A DNA stretch of 43,122 bases from an uncultured Christensenella sp. (GCA_910578245.1 CAJTPC010000010.1:1-43122), one strand, 5' to 3'. Positions 32,835-41,196 are shown, numbered from the stretch's first letter. A program made the numbers and translations. The notes: a model not told the origin generated them from the sequence alone.

Positions 32835-33203
32835 TTAGAATTTAAGTCCGGCTTCTCTTGCGCCGTCTGCAACGCTCTTAACGCGTCCGGTATAGAGATA
32901 TCCTCCTCTGTCGAATACGACCTGAGTGATACCTGCTTGCAAAGCCTTTTGAGCAACTGCCTTGCCAACTTCCGCTGCGGCTTCGCTCTTAGTCATACCT
33001 TTGACCTTTGCTATCATATCCTTATCGAGAGTCGAGCAAGAAACAAGCGTCGCGCCCTTTACGTCGTCGATTATCTGTACGTTGACGTTGTTGGTGCTTC
33101 TGTATACGTTGAAGCGAGGTCTCTCGGCTGTGCCGCTGATTTTAGATCTAACTCTTTGATGTCTCTTTTGCCTGATGGCATTCTTATCAATCTTACTAAT
33201 CAT
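32835..33203 (-). CDS. rplR: Ribosomal protein L18
   Basis: 122-aa 5S rRNA-binding protein: RKRH-like basic N-terminus (RQKRHQRVRSKISGTAERPR), LDKDMIAKVKG and the C-terminal FDRGGYLYTGRVKSVADGAREAGLKF-type ending (split here by its own Gly-rich turn). Confidence 0.98.
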   Translation of the reverse strand: MISKIDKNAIRQKRHQRVRSKISGTAERPRFNVYRSTNNVNVQIIDDVKGATLVSCSTLDKDMIAKVKGMTKSEAAAEVGKAVAQKALQAGITQVVFDRGGYLYTGRVKSVADGAREAGLKF

Positions 33204-33216
33204 ATTATCTCACTCC

Positions 33217-33759
33217 TTATTTCTTACCCGTCTTTCCTTCTTTACGTACGATAACTTCGTCTTTATAACGTATACCGTATACATGATAAGGATCCGGGTT
33301 GCGAACTTTTCTTATGTTGGCAGCCATCTGACCTACCAATTCTTTGTCGATACCCTTTACGACAACTTCCGTAGCGGAAGGGCACTCGTAAGTGATGCCT
33401 GTTACTTCTTCTATCTCAACCGGATGAGAATAGCCAACGTTGAGCACAAGCTTCTTGCCTTGTTTAGCAGCCTTGTAACCTACACCGTTGAGTATCAAAG
33501 ACTTTTCAAAACCCTTGGATACGCCCTCGACCATGTTGAAGATGAGCTTTCTGTAAAGACCGTGCATTGCCTTGACTGCCTTGTCGTCGTTGGGTCTTGT
33601 CACCTTTACTTCGCCGCCGTCTACGTTGACGGTGATTATGCTGTTTACTTTAAGCGTCAAAGTTCCCTTTGCGCCCTTTACCGTAACTATATTCTCCGGG
33701 GATACGCTAACTTCTACGCCTTGTGGGATAGCTACCGGAAGTCTACCTATTCTTGACAT
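33217..33759 (-). CDS. rplF: Ribosomal protein L6
   Basis: 180-aa 50S protein: MSRIGRLPVAIPQGVEV start, tandem L6 domains and the C-terminal NPDPYHVYGIRYKDE with the lysine-rich end. AGGGAGG lies upstream of the ATG. Confidence 0.98.
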   Translation of the reverse strand: MSRIGRLPVAIPQGVEVSVSPENIVTVKGAKGTLTLKVNSIITVNVDGGEVKVTRPNDDKAVKAMHGLYRKLIFNMVEGVSKGFEKSLILNGVGYKAAKQGKKLVLNVGYSHPVEIEEVTGITYECPSATEVVVKGIDKELVGQMAANIRKVRNPDPYHVYGIRYKDEVIVRKEGKTGKK

Positions 33760-33777
33760 ATTCCTTATACCTCCCTA

Positions 33778-34176
33778 TTACCAAACGTAAGCGAGCACTT
33801 CGCCGCCGACGTGAGCTGCGCGAGCCTTCTTGTCAGTCATTATACCCTTTGACGTGGATATAATTGCAATTCCCAAACCGTTGAGAACGACAGGAAGCTT
33901 CTCTGAGTTGGCATATACTCTCAAACCGGGTTTGGATATACGCTTGATTCCCGAAATGACCTTTTCATTGTTAGGTCCATACTTCAAATTTACCTTCATA
34001 ACACTTTGAACTTCGCCTTCAACTACTTCGTATCCGTTGATAAAGCCCTCTTCCGTCAAGATGTCTGCAATAGCTTTCTTCATCTTGGAAAGCGGTACTT
34101 CGACGCTGTCGTGCTTTGCAACCAAAGCATTGCGAATACGGGTAAGCATATCTGCGATTGGATCAGTTATCATCAT
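33778..34176 (-). CDS. rpsH: Ribosomal protein S8
   Basis: 132-aa 16S rRNA-binding protein: DPIADMLTRIRNA near the N-terminus and GIAIISTSKGIMTDKKAR towards the C-terminus. Two adjacent ATG codons start it and either may be used. S8 autoregulates the spc operon in E. coli; nothing visible here decides that. Confidence 0.98.
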   Translation of the reverse strand: MMITDPIADMLTRIRNALVAKHDSVEVPLSKMKKAIADILTEEGFINGYEVVEGEVQSVMKVNLKYGPNNEKVISGIKRISKPGLRVYANSEKLPVVLNGLGIAIISTSKGIMTDKKARAAHVGGEVLAYVW

Positions 34177-34192
34177 AGTAAATACCCTCCTA

Positions 34193-34378
34193 TTACCAAC
34201 TTGCCTTCTTTACTCCGGGGATCTCGCCCTTGTAAGCGAGTTCTCTGAAGCAAATTCTGCAAATTCCATACTTTCTTAAAACTGCATGCGGTCTACCACA
34301 AATTTGGCATCTTGTGTATGCTCTTGTGGAGTACTTTGGAGTCTTTTGTTGCTTGTTAATCATTGCTTTCTTTGCCAT
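34193..34378 (-). CDS. rpsN: Ribosomal protein S14, zinc-binding type
   Basis: 61-aa short (type Z) S14 with two Cys pairs, CQICG and CRIC, that bind zinc, typical of Gram-positives. Ends VKKASW. Confidence 0.98.
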   Translation of the reverse strand: MAKKAMINKQQKTPKYSTRAYTRCQICGRPHAVLRKYGICRICFRELAYKGEIPGVKKASW

Positions 34379-34391
34379 AATCTAAATCTCC

Positions 34392-34943
34392 TTATTTCAC
34401 AAAAGGCATACCGAGGAGCGTCAACAACTCCTTAGCCTCTTCGTCTGTTTTAGCCGTAGTTACGACGATAATGTCAAAACCTCTTACTTTCTCTACTTTG
34501 TCGTATTGAATTTCAGGGAAGATGATTTGTTCTTTAACGCCCATTGCATAATTACCGCGTCCATCGAAAGAATCGCTTGGTACGCCCTTAAAGTCTCTTA
34601 CTCGAGGAAGAGCTACGGATATAAGTTTATCCATAAAGTCATACATCTTCTTTCCTCTCAAAGTAACCTTAGCGCCAATCGTCATACCTTCTCTCACCTT
34701 GAAGTTAGCAACGCTCTTCTTAGCCTTGCACTCTGCGGGAGCCTGACCGGCAATCAACTTGAGTTCTTCAACAGCTTGCTGAAGGCTCTTGCTATTGTCC
34801 TTAACGTCGCCAAGACCCATATTGAGAACTACTTTCTCAAGTCTTGGAACTTGGTTTACGTTCTTGTAACTAAACTTCTTAATCAATGCAGGAACTACTG
34901 TTGATTTATAGTATTCAAGCATTCTGTATTCTCTATTTTCCAC
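34392..34943 (-). CDS. rplE: Ribosomal protein L5
   Basis: 183-aa 5S rRNA-contacting protein: VPALIKKFSYKNVNQVP, VVLNMGLGD, and the C-terminal DIIVVTTAKTDEEAKELL. The start is GTG at 34943 with GGAGG 9 nt upstream; a Met seven codons in is a possible alternative. Confidence 0.97.
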   Translation of the reverse strand: MENREYRMLEYYKSTVVPALIKKFSYKNVNQVPRLEKVVLNMGLGDVKDNSKSLQQAVEELKLIAGQAPAECKAKKSVANFKVREGMTIGAKVTLRGKKMYDFMDKLISVALPRVRDFKGVPSDSFDGRGNYAMGVKEQIIFPEIQYDKVEKVRGFDIIVVTTAKTDEEAKELLTLLGMPFVK

Positions 34944-34958
34944 AGTCGTTGTCCTCCA

Positions 34959-35384
34959 TTAGTTTTCTTCCACATTAGTGGTTTTCTTTGCCTTAGTGGC
35001 AGTTTTCTTAGTTGCTTTTTTAGCGGTCTTGGATGCTTTCGATGCCGTTACGTCCAAAGAAGCTCCGCACTTTTTACAGATACGCGTCTTGATTTTCTTG
35101 CCTTTTTCGTCAACGCTTATGCTGTGAGCAACTCTCGTAGCTACGTTGCAACTTGGGCAGATAATCATAACGTTGGATACATTGATTGAAGCCTCTCTCT
35201 CGATAATTCCGCCCTTTTCTTGAGCATTGCGCGGCTTCACGAAGCATTTTACCGTCTTCAAATCCGAGCCTTGCAAAACCACTCTTTGGGACTTGGTATC
35301 TACCGCCAATACTTGACCTGTCTTACCTTTATCGACGCCTGCGATAACTTTGACGGCGTCGCCTTTCTTAACATTCATACTCAT
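34959..35384 (-). CDS. rplX: Ribosomal protein L24 with zinc-ribbon end and basic tail
   Basis: A KOW-domain 50S assembly protein (VKKGDAVKVIAGVDKGKTGQV). At 141 aa it is longer than the usual 100-105: after the C-terminal CPSC / CKKC pair, which is frequent in Bacillota L24, comes an unusual tail of about 27 residues made almost entirely of Ala, Lys and Thr (KTAKKATKKTATKAKK), resembling histone H1-like or mitochondrial-type basic tails. Confidence 0.96.
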   Translation of the reverse strand: MSMNVKKGDAVKVIAGVDKGKTGQVLAVDTKSQRVVLQGSDLKTVKCFVKPRNAQEKGGIIEREASINVSNVMIICPSCNVATRVAHSISVDEKGKKIKTRICKKCGASLDVTASKASKTAKKATKKTATKAKKTTNVEEN

Positions 35385-35399
35385 ATTGGTCTACCTCCG

Positions 35400-35768
35400 T
35401 TAGATTACCTCTGGGGCAAGAGATATGATCTTCATATAATCTTTTTCTCTCAACTCTCTGGCGATAGGTCCAAAGATACGAGTACCCCTAGGTTGTTTTT
35501 GATTGTCGATAATTACAGCAGCATTGTCGTCAAATCTGATGTGCGAGCCGTCGGTTCTTCTGATACCTTTCTTGGTTCTTACGATTACCGCTTTGACAAC
35601 GTCGCCCTTCTTGACTGCGCCGCCTGGGGTAGCAGCCTGAACTGACGCAACTATTACGTCGCCTATATTACCGCTTCTACGGAATGAACCGCCCATTACT
35701 CTAATACATTTGATCTCTTTTGCTCCCGAATTGTCAGCAACGACCAATCTTGTTTCCGGTTGTATCAT
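35400..35768 (-). CDS. rplN: Ribosomal protein L14
   Basis: 122-aa 50S protein: MIQPETRLVVADNSGAKEI, GDVVKAVIVRTKKG and RGTRIFGPIARELREKDYMKIISLAPEV-type ending (family hallmark). Located between rpsQ and rplX. Confidence 0.98.
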   Translation of the reverse strand: MIQPETRLVVADNSGAKEIKCIRVMGGSFRRSGNIGDVIVASVQAATPGGAVKKGDVVKAVIVRTKKGIRRTDGSHIRFDDNAAVIIDNQKQPRGTRIFGPIARELREKDYMKIISLAPEVI

Positions 35769-35782
35769 ACTTGGGGTCCTCC

Positions 35783-36040
35783 TTATTTAGCTTTCTCTAT
35801 GATCTCGACTACTCTCCAACGCTTTTCCTTGGACAGCGGTCTTGTTTCTGCGACACGTACCGTATCGCCAATGCCACATTCATTCTGCTCGTCATGAGCC
35901 TTGAACGTCTTTGTTCTGTTAACGATCTTGCCGTAAAGAGGATGCTTAACACGCTCTTTGATAGCTATTACAACAGTCTTATCCATCTTGTTGCTAACTA
36001 CTACGCCAACTCTGGTTTTTCTAAGATTTCTCTCTTCCAT
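35783..36040 (-). CDS. rpsQ: Ribosomal protein S17
   Basis: 85-aa OB-fold 16S rRNA-binding protein: RKTRVGVVVSNKMDKTVVI, HPLYGKIVNRTKTF and ETRPLSKEKRWRVVEI. Confidence 0.98.
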   Translation of the reverse strand: MEERNLRKTRVGVVVSNKMDKTVVIAIKERVKHPLYGKIVNRTKTFKAHDEQNECGIGDTVRVAETRPLSKEKRWRVVEIIEKAK

Positions 36041-36054
36041 GTTCTTTATCCTCC

Positions 36055-36297
36055 TTATTTAGTCTTCTTAACGGCTTTCTTAGCTGCCTTTGCAGGCTCT
36101 TCGGATATGCCGAGTTCTCTTTGACGTATTATCGTCTTGACTCTTGCAATATCCTTTTTGCATATTGCAAGCTGATTAGCGTTCTCAAGTTGACCTGCTT
36201 TGTGCTTAAAGCGAAGATTGAACAGCTCTTCTTTCAAAGAATTCAATTTGAGATTAAGTTCTTCGTTTGTCATTTCAAAAAAATTACTTGCTTTCAT
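36055..36297 (-). CDS. rpmC: Ribosomal protein L29 with basic tail
   Basis: A helical 50S protein at the tunnel exit (EEELN-type repeats, KEELFNLRFKHKAGQLENA, RVKTIIRQRELG). At 80 aa it exceeds the usual 60-70 because of a C-terminal EEPAKAAKKAVKKTK tail, similar in composition to the L24 tail. Its start overlaps the end of rplP by 14 bp. Confidence 0.96.
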   Translation of the reverse strand: MKASNFFEMTNEELNLKLNSLKEELFNLRFKHKAGQLENANQLAICKKDIARVKTIIRQRELGISEEPAKAAKKAVKKTK

Positions 36298-36715
36298 CTG
36301 CGCTCACCTCTTCTCTCTTTACAAACTTGCACTTAACTGGCAATTTGTGTGATGCAAGTCTTAATGCTTCGCGTGCGACTTCTTCGTTTACGCCTGACAT
36401 TTCGAACATTACGCGTCCCGGCTTAACTACTGCTACCCAGTACTCTACGCTACCTTTACCGCTACCCATTCTGGTTTCTGCCGGCTTCTTCGTGATAGGC
36501 TTGTGAGGGAATATATTGATCCATACCTTACCGCCTCTCTTGATATAACGCGTCATTGCTATACGGGCCGCTTCTATTTGGTTTGAGGTAATCCAGCTTG
36601 GCTCAAGCGCTACAAGTCCGTACTCTCCGTATGCAACCTTGTTGCCCTTGTTAGCCTGTCCCGTCAATCTGCCACGGTGTACGCGACGTCTTTTAACTCT
36701 CTTAGGCATTAACAT
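36284..36715 (-). CDS. rplP: Ribosomal protein L16
   Basis: 143-aa 50S protein near the peptidyl-transferase centre: PKRVKRRRVHRGRL, GSGKGSVEYWVAVVKPGR and MFEMSGV. The ATG overlaps the rpsC stop by one base (TAATG) and AGGAGG is inside the end of rpsC. Confidence 0.98.
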   Translation of the reverse strand: MLMPKRVKRRRVHRGRLTGQANKGNKVAYGEYGLVALEPSWITSNQIEAARIAMTRYIKRGGKVWINIFPHKPITKKPAETRMGSGKGSVEYWVAVVKPGRVMFEMSGVNEEVAREALRLASHKLPVKCKFVKREEVSADESK

Positions 36716-37395
36716 TACGCATTACCTCCTTCCTTGTTTTCCTTTACGTTCTTTCCAAGTACTTCGCCTTTGTAAACCCATACCTTAACGCCGATAATAC
36801 CGAACGTGGTGTGAGCTTCAGCCGTGCCGTAGTCGATATCCGCTCTCAAAGTTTGAAGAGGTATCGAACCTTCGTGATAGCTCTCGGAATTTGCGATTTC
36901 CGCTCCGTTAAGACGACCGGATACCATAGTTTTGATACCCTTAACACCGCCCTTCATAGCCTTGGAGATGCATCCCTTCATAGCTCTTCTGAAAGCAATA
37001 CGCTTTTCAAGTTGAGCGGCGATGTTCTCTGCGATAAGTTGAGCGTCCGTGTCAGGTCTTTTAACTTCCATTATGTTGATGCTTACGCTCTTCTTTGGAG
37101 CGAGCTTCATAACTTCTTTCTTGATTTGTTCAACGCCTGCGCCTGCTTTACCAATCATAATACCCGGCTTTGCGGTATAAATCGTAACTATTACGATATC
37201 GTTTGCCGAAGAAAGTATTCTGCTGATAGTAATCTTGGAGATAGAACATTGATAATATTGTTTCTTCAAGTAAGTTCTAATCTTATGGTCCTCAATGAGG
37301 TTCTTAGAAAAGTTCTTCTTGTCAGCGTACCATTGAGCGTTCCAATCTTTTATTACACCCACTCTCAATCCGTGTGGACTAACTTTTTGTCCCAT
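36715..37395 (-). CDS. rpsC: Ribosomal protein S3
   Basis: 226-aa 30S entry-tunnel protein: MGQKVSPHGLRVGVIKDW, the KH domain with GIMIGKAGAGVEQIKKE, and the C-terminal TFGIIGVKVWVYKGE. Confidence 0.98.
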   Translation of the reverse strand: MGQKVSPHGLRVGVIKDWNAQWYADKKNFSKNLIEDHKIRTYLKKQYYQCSISKITISRILSSANDIVIVTIYTAKPGIMIGKAGAGVEQIKKEVMKLAPKKSVSINIMEVKRPDTDAQLIAENIAAQLEKRIAFRRAMKGCISKAMKGGVKGIKTMVSGRLNGAEIANSESYHEGSIPLQTLRADIDYGTAEAHTTFGIIGVKVWVYKGEVLGKNVKENKEGGNA

Positions 37396-37412
37396 TTTTG
37401 ATACCTCCTCGA

Positions 37413-37805
37413 TTATTCTGCCTTAGCCTCATCCAAGATGATGGTGATGTGGCTGGTGCGTTTATTGATTCTTGCGGCGCTACCCTTAGCTCTTGCTCTG
37501 ATACGCTTGAGTATCGGGCCTGCGTTGGCGTAGCACTCTGCTACGTAAAGCGTGGTTTTGTCCATATTCAAATTGTTTTCTGCGTTTGCAGCCGCTGAGT
37601 TCAACAACTTGATTAGCGGTTCGCAAGCGGCTTTACGTGTAAATTTGAGTATTGCCAAAGCCTCTTCGTAATTCTTACCTCTTATTATGTCAAGCACTAT
37701 TCTAACCTTGTCGGGAGAAATTCTGACGTACTTGGCGGTTGCGCTCGGACGCTTATCTGCGTTTTCCTTACGAGCGGCAGCTTTTTCTCTTAATCTTTTT
37801 GCCAT
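37413..37805 (-). CDS. rplV: Ribosomal protein L22
   Basis: 130-aa tunnel-lining 50S protein: AKYVRISPDKVRIVLDIIRGK, VAECYANAGPILKRIRARAKG, RTSHITIIL. A basic N-terminal extension of about 20 residues precedes the conserved start. Confidence 0.98.
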   Translation of the reverse strand: MAKRLREKAAARKENADKRPSATAKYVRISPDKVRIVLDIIRGKNYEEALAILKFTRKAACEPLIKLLNSAAANAENNLNMDKTTLYVAECYANAGPILKRIRARAKGSAARINKRTSHITIILDEAKAE

Positions 37806-37816
37806 TTTACGCCTCC

Positions 37817-38095
37817 TTATCTCTTACCTGTGGTTTTTTCGCCTGCGTGTCCCTTAAAAGTACGGGTTGGAGCAAACTCGCCGAGCTTACAGCCTACCAT
37901 ATCTTCGGTGATATATACAGGCACGTGCTTTCTGCCGTCGTGTACGGCTATCGTGTGTCCTACCATTTCCGGAAAGATTGTCGATGACCTTGACCAAGTC
38001 TTAACTACCTTCTTTTCATTGGCATTGTTCATTGCGATAATTCTCTTTATAAGTCTTTCTTCAACGAAAGGTCCTTTCTTTACTGATCTACTCAT
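37817..38095 (-). CDS. rpsS: Ribosomal protein S19
   Basis: 92-aa 30S head protein: MSRSVKKGPFVEERLI, TWSRSSTIFPEMVGHTIAVH and GEFAPTRTFKGH. Confidence 0.98.
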   Translation of the reverse strand: MSRSVKKGPFVEERLIKRIIAMNNANEKKVVKTWSRSSTIFPEMVGHTIAVHDGRKHVPVYITEDMVGCKLGEFAPTRTFKGHAGEKTTGKR

Positions 38096-38106
38096 TTCGC
38101 ATCCTC

Positions 38107-38931
38107 CTAGTTCACACGCTTGATGATGAACTTATTGCTCTTGTTCTTCTTTCTGGTCTTGTAACCCAATGCAGGTTTACCCCAAGGAGTTACAGGACTT
38201 GGCATACCGATAGGCGACTTACCTTCACCACCGCCGTGTGGGTGATCGCATGGGTTCATTACGACACCGCGGACAGTAGGTCTAACGCCCATATGACGCT
38301 TACGTCCGGCTTTACCCAAAGATATAATCTCGTGTTCCAAGTTGCCCACTTGTCCGATCGTAGCTCTGCACTTGATAGGAATATATCTCATTTCACCGCT
38401 TGGAAGTCTGAGCGTTGCGTACTTGCCTTCCTTAGCCATAAGTTGAGCGGAATTTCCTGCAGATCTTGCGATTTGACCGCCCTTACCCGGGTGCATCTCT
38501 ATATTATGGATAACTGTACCTACAGGTATTTTCTCAAGAGGAAGCGTGTTGCCCGTCTTGATGTCTGCGTTTTCACCGCTCATTACGGTGTCGCCCTTCT
38601 GCAAGCCAAGCGGAGCGACAATGTATCTCTTTTCGCCGTCCGCATAGTTGAGGAGAGCTATGTTAGCGCTGCGGTTTGGATCGTACTCGATAGAAGCTAC
38701 CGTTGCAGGTACGTTGTCCTTATTGCGCTTAAAGTCAATTATTCTGTACTTTCTTCTGTTACCGCCACCGATATGTCTAACGGTAATTCTACCCGTCGCG
38801 TTTCTACCGCCACTCTTGCTCTTGGTTTCAAGCAAGCTCTTTTCAGGAGTAGTCGTGGTAATCTCGGTAAATTGCGATACCGTCATAAAACGACGAGCAG
38901 GAGAAGTTGGTTTATATCTCTTAATTGCCAT
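38107..38931 (-). CDS. rplB: Ribosomal protein L2
   Basis: 274-aa primary 23S rRNA-binding protein: MAIKRYKPTSPARR start, VRHIGGGNRRKYRIIDFKR and the C-terminal MNPCDHPHGGGEGKSPIG carrying the conserved His linked to peptidyl transfer. Confidence 0.98.
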   Translation of the reverse strand: MAIKRYKPTSPARRFMTVSQFTEITTTTPEKSLLETKSKSGGRNATGRITVRHIGGGNRRKYRIIDFKRNKDNVPATVASIEYDPNRSANIALLNYADGEKRYIVAPLGLQKGDTVMSGENADIKTGNTLPLEKIPVGTVIHNIEMHPGKGGQIARSAGNSAQLMAKEGKYATLRLPSGEMRYIPIKCRATIGQVGNLEHEIISLGKAGRKRHMGVRPTVRGVVMNPCDHPHGGGEGKSPIGMPSPVTPWGKPALGYKTRKKNKSNKFIIKRVN

Positions 38932-38947
38932 TTTATTTTACCTCCTA

Positions 38948-39238
38948 TTATGCCAGACTCTCAAAGAATTCGATTGTCTTGCTATCTGCGCTCAACGTTA
39001 CTACGGCTTTCTTGTAAGCGGAAGTCATACCTTCCGATCTTCCCATTCTCTTCTTTTTGCCGTTTACGTTGACGGTGTTTACTTTTGCTACTTTTACGCC
39101 GAATATATCTTCGACAGCCACCTTGATTTGAGTCTTCGTAGCATCGCTGGCAACCTTAAAGGTGTACTTCTTATCTGCGATACCGTCATAGCTCTTTTCC
39201 GTAAGGATAGGGGATATTATAACGTCATACTTATTCAT
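38948..39238 (-). CDS. rplW: Ribosomal protein L23
   Basis: 96-aa tunnel-exit protein that docks SRP and trigger factor: ISPILTEKSYDGIADKKYTF, VEDIFGVKVAKVNTVNV. Starts within the end of rplD (8-bp overlap). Confidence 0.98.
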   Translation of the reverse strand: MNKYDVIISPILTEKSYDGIADKKYTFKVASDATKTQIKVAVEDIFGVKVAKVNTVNVNGKKKRMGRSEGMTSAYKKAVVTLSADSKTIEFFESLA

Positions 39239-39857
39239 TCTTGTATGCCTCCTCTATTTTGTTTACTGCATCAACCGTGAAGATACACTTCGTATTTGAA
39301 GCCAAATCGTATACGTTGATAAGGCTGGCGTTGATAAGCGTCAAGTTTTGAATATTAGCGCAAGCTCTTTGAACTGCTTCGTTATCCTCGCCTACTACCA
39401 ACAAAACTTTCTTATCTATTTCCATAGCCTTGAGCATTTGAGCGATATATTTCGTCTTTGCCTCGTCAAGTACCAACTTGTCAAGAACGATAAAGTCGTT
39501 GTCGCTTACCTTTGCGCTCAATGCCGACAAAGTAGCGGCCACTTTCATCTTCCTGTTGATCTTTTGAGAAAAATCTCTGGGCTTTGGAGCGAATACTACG
39601 CCGCCGCCTGTCCATTGCGGGCTACGGATGCTACCTTGTCTAGCTCTACCCGTTCCCTTTTGTCTCCAAGGCTTCTTGCCTCCGCCTCTAACTTCCGTAC
39701 GGGTCAAAGTGGATTTAGTACCTTGTCTTTTGTTTGCCAATTGAGCAACCACTACTTGGTGGATAAGCGGTTCGTTGTATTCCACGCCGAATACGCTTTC
39801 GTTAAGCTCGATTTCGCCTACTTTCTTGGCTTTAATATCTAAAACGTTAACTTTCAT
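39231..39857 (-). CDS. rplD: Ribosomal protein L4
   Basis: 208-aa 50S protein with the tunnel loop (GGGKKPWRQKGTGRARQGSIRSPQ region). L4 is the known autorepressor of the S10 operon in E. coli; whether it acts on the leader upstream of rpsJ here is open. Confidence 0.98.
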   Translation of the reverse strand: MKVNVLDIKAKKVGEIELNESVFGVEYNEPLIHQVVVAQLANKRQGTKSTLTRTEVRGGGKKPWRQKGTGRARQGSIRSPQWTGGGVVFAPKPRDFSQKINRKMKVAATLSALSAKVSDNDFIVLDKLVLDEAKTKYIAQMLKAMEIDKKVLLVVGEDNEAVQRACANIQNLTLINASLINVYDLASNTKCIFTVDAVNKIEEAYKNE

Positions 39858-39871
39858 TCTTGCTCACTCCT

Positions 39872-40492
39872 TTAACCGTTTTGCTTTACAACAACGATGT
39901 TACCCTTTGCACCAGGGATAGCGCCCTTGATGAAAAGAAGATTACGCTCGGCATCGACTTTTGCCACCGTGAGATTCTTGACGGTAACCTTTTCGTTACC
40001 CCAATGTCCGGACATCTTCTTGTTCTTAAATACTCTTGAAGGAGTAGAACAAGCGCCCATAGAACCTACGCCTCTGTGGTAACCTGAACCGTGCGCCATA
40101 GGTCCGCAGTGATGATTCCATCTCTTAACCGCGCCGGTAAATCCGTGTCCCTTAGAAGTTCCGCTTACGTCTACCAAAGAACCTTCTGCGAATTGATCGC
40201 ACTTGAGTTCCTGTCCAAGTTCAAAACTTGCTACGTCCGTTCTGAATTCGCGGAGTACTCTTCTAGGCGTAACGCCTGCTTTCTTGTAATGACCCTTTAT
40301 CGGCTTATTGACGTTCTTGTCTTTGATTTCGCCAAAGGCAATTTGAACTGCCTCGTAACCGTCATTGTCAAGGGTTTTCTTCTGCACTACCGGACAAGGT
40401 CCTGCAAGCACTATCGTAACAGGTATTACCGTGCCGTCCGGAGCAAAAATCTGACTCATTGCCAACTTTTTTCCAATGATTGCTTTATTCAT
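39872..40492 (-). CDS. rplC: Ribosomal protein L3
   Basis: 206-aa 50S protein starting MNKAIIGKKLAMSQIF, with VDVSGTSKGHGFTGAVKRW and GSMGACSTPSRVFKNKKMSGH. The ATG at 40492 is preferred over 40504, which directly abuts the AGGAGG and could not be used efficiently; spacing to 40492 is then 12 nt, on the long side. Confidence 0.97.
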   Translation of the reverse strand: MNKAIIGKKLAMSQIFAPDGTVIPVTIVLAGPCPVVQKKTLDNDGYEAVQIAFGEIKDKNVNKPIKGHYKKAGVTPRRVLREFRTDVASFELGQELKCDQFAEGSLVDVSGTSKGHGFTGAVKRWNHHCGPMAHGSGYHRGVGSMGACSTPSRVFKNKKMSGHWGNEKVTVKNLTVAKVDAERNLLFIKGAIPGAKGNIVVVKQNG

Positions 40493-40558
40493 AATAAAGT
40501 TCATCCTCCTATTTATTTTGAAAAATCGCTATACGCAATTTTATATGACTTATTTGTA

Positions 40559-40867
40559 TTAGAGCTTGATTTGAATATCAACGCCTGCGGGCAAATCAAG
40601 TTTCATAAGCGCGTCTACTACTTTAGAAGTCGGGTTGATTATATCAATCAATCTCTTGTGAGTTCTAAGTTCGAATTGCTCTCTGCTGTCCTTATACTTG
40701 TGGACTGCTCTGATGATGGTAACTACTTCTTTCTCCGTAGGGAGTGGAATAGGTCCCGATACTTGCGCTCCGCTTCTCTTAGCGGTCTCTACGATTTTTT
40801 CCGACGCAACATCGATAAGGTTGTGATCGTAAGCTCTTAATTTGATTCTGATTGTTTGTGCTGCCAT
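40559..40867 (-). CDS. rpsJ: Ribosomal protein S10
   Basis: 102-aa 30S protein (and NusE in antitermination complexes): IRIKLRAYDHNLIDVASEKIVE, GPIPLPTEKE, THKRLIDIINP and the C-terminal LPAGVDIQIKL. First gene of the S10 operon; AAAGGAG precedes the ATG. The 66-bp gap before rplC is A/T-rich and holds no obvious element. Confidence 0.98.
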   Translation of the reverse strand: MAAQTIRIKLRAYDHNLIDVASEKIVETAKRSGAQVSGPIPLPTEKEVVTIIRAVHKYKDSREQFELRTHKRLIDIINPTSKVVDALMKLDLPAGVDIQIKL

Positions 40868-40903
40868 TTTTGTTCTCCTTTTACCTAACTTATTTTACTA
40901 TAC

Positions 40904-40997
40904 ACTTCCGTGCGTTCCGCCTCCGTCTTTTATAAAAAGGCTCGCAGTCAGCCTTTTTTGTTAGTCGCCCGATTGTCGGACTCTTGTCAACGGAAGT
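40904..40997 (-). promoter_or_regulatory. S10 operon leader: attenuator-like hairpin enclosed by an inverted repeat
   Basis: The minus-strand leader contains AAAAAGGCT / AGCCTTTTT (40934-40958), an intrinsic-terminator-like hairpin ending in T5, located 66 bp before the rpsJ ATG. It is flanked by ACTTCCGT (plus-strand positions 40990-40997 reversed) and its perfect complement ACGGAAGT (40904-40911 reversed). A six-pair hairpin GTCCGA-CAA-TCGGGC (about 40965-40979) lies between the upstream arm and the terminator. This arrangement suggests regulated read-through. Confidence 0.6.
40961..40990 (-). CDS. Possible 9-codon leader peptide ahead of the S10 attenuator
   Basis: Starting at TTG (40988-40990) the frame reads MTRVRQSGD and stops at TAA, directly before the terminator-like hairpin. 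GAGGAG (40999-41004) lies 8 nt upstream, ideal Shine-Dalgarno spacing. A short frame like this can arise by chance; the RBS and its location are the only support. Confidence 0.3.
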   Translation of the reverse strand: MTRVRQSGD

Positions 40998-41054
40998 TCT
41001 CCTCTTAAAAAGCGGTAACCTCCCGTCTCGTCCCTACTTGACGTAAGCCTTTGT

Positions 41055-41083
41055 ATTTTAACTTAATAAAGAAAACAACGCAA
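41055..41083 (-). promoter_or_regulatory. S10 operon promoter
   Basis: Minus strand: TTGCGT (41078-41083), 17-bp spacer, TAAAAT (41055-41060). This leaves a leader of about 180 nt before rpsJ. The -35 is the same TTGCGT as in alpha-operon P1. Confidence 0.68.
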
Positions 41084-41170
41084 CTATTTGATACAAGTTG
41101 AAATGTAAAATTTATGTAAAATTTATAAAATACGTTAAACATGTAAATAAATTGGCTAAAATTCAATGCC

Positions 41171-41196
41171 AAAAGCGAGATGGAAATCTCGCTTTT
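41171..41196. terminator. Terminator between pfkA and the S10 promoter
   Basis: AAAAGCGAGA / TCTCGCTTTT, a perfect 10-bp stem with a 6-nt loop and T-runs on either strand. It is the first clear terminator after pfkA, about 180 bp downstream of its stop. Confidence 0.85.

Noticed and set aside
35000..35060. Ala/Lys tail of L24 as a frameshift or read-through artefact
   Set aside because: The tail is in frame, ends in a normal stop 15 bp before the next gene and has codon usage like the rest of the cluster.
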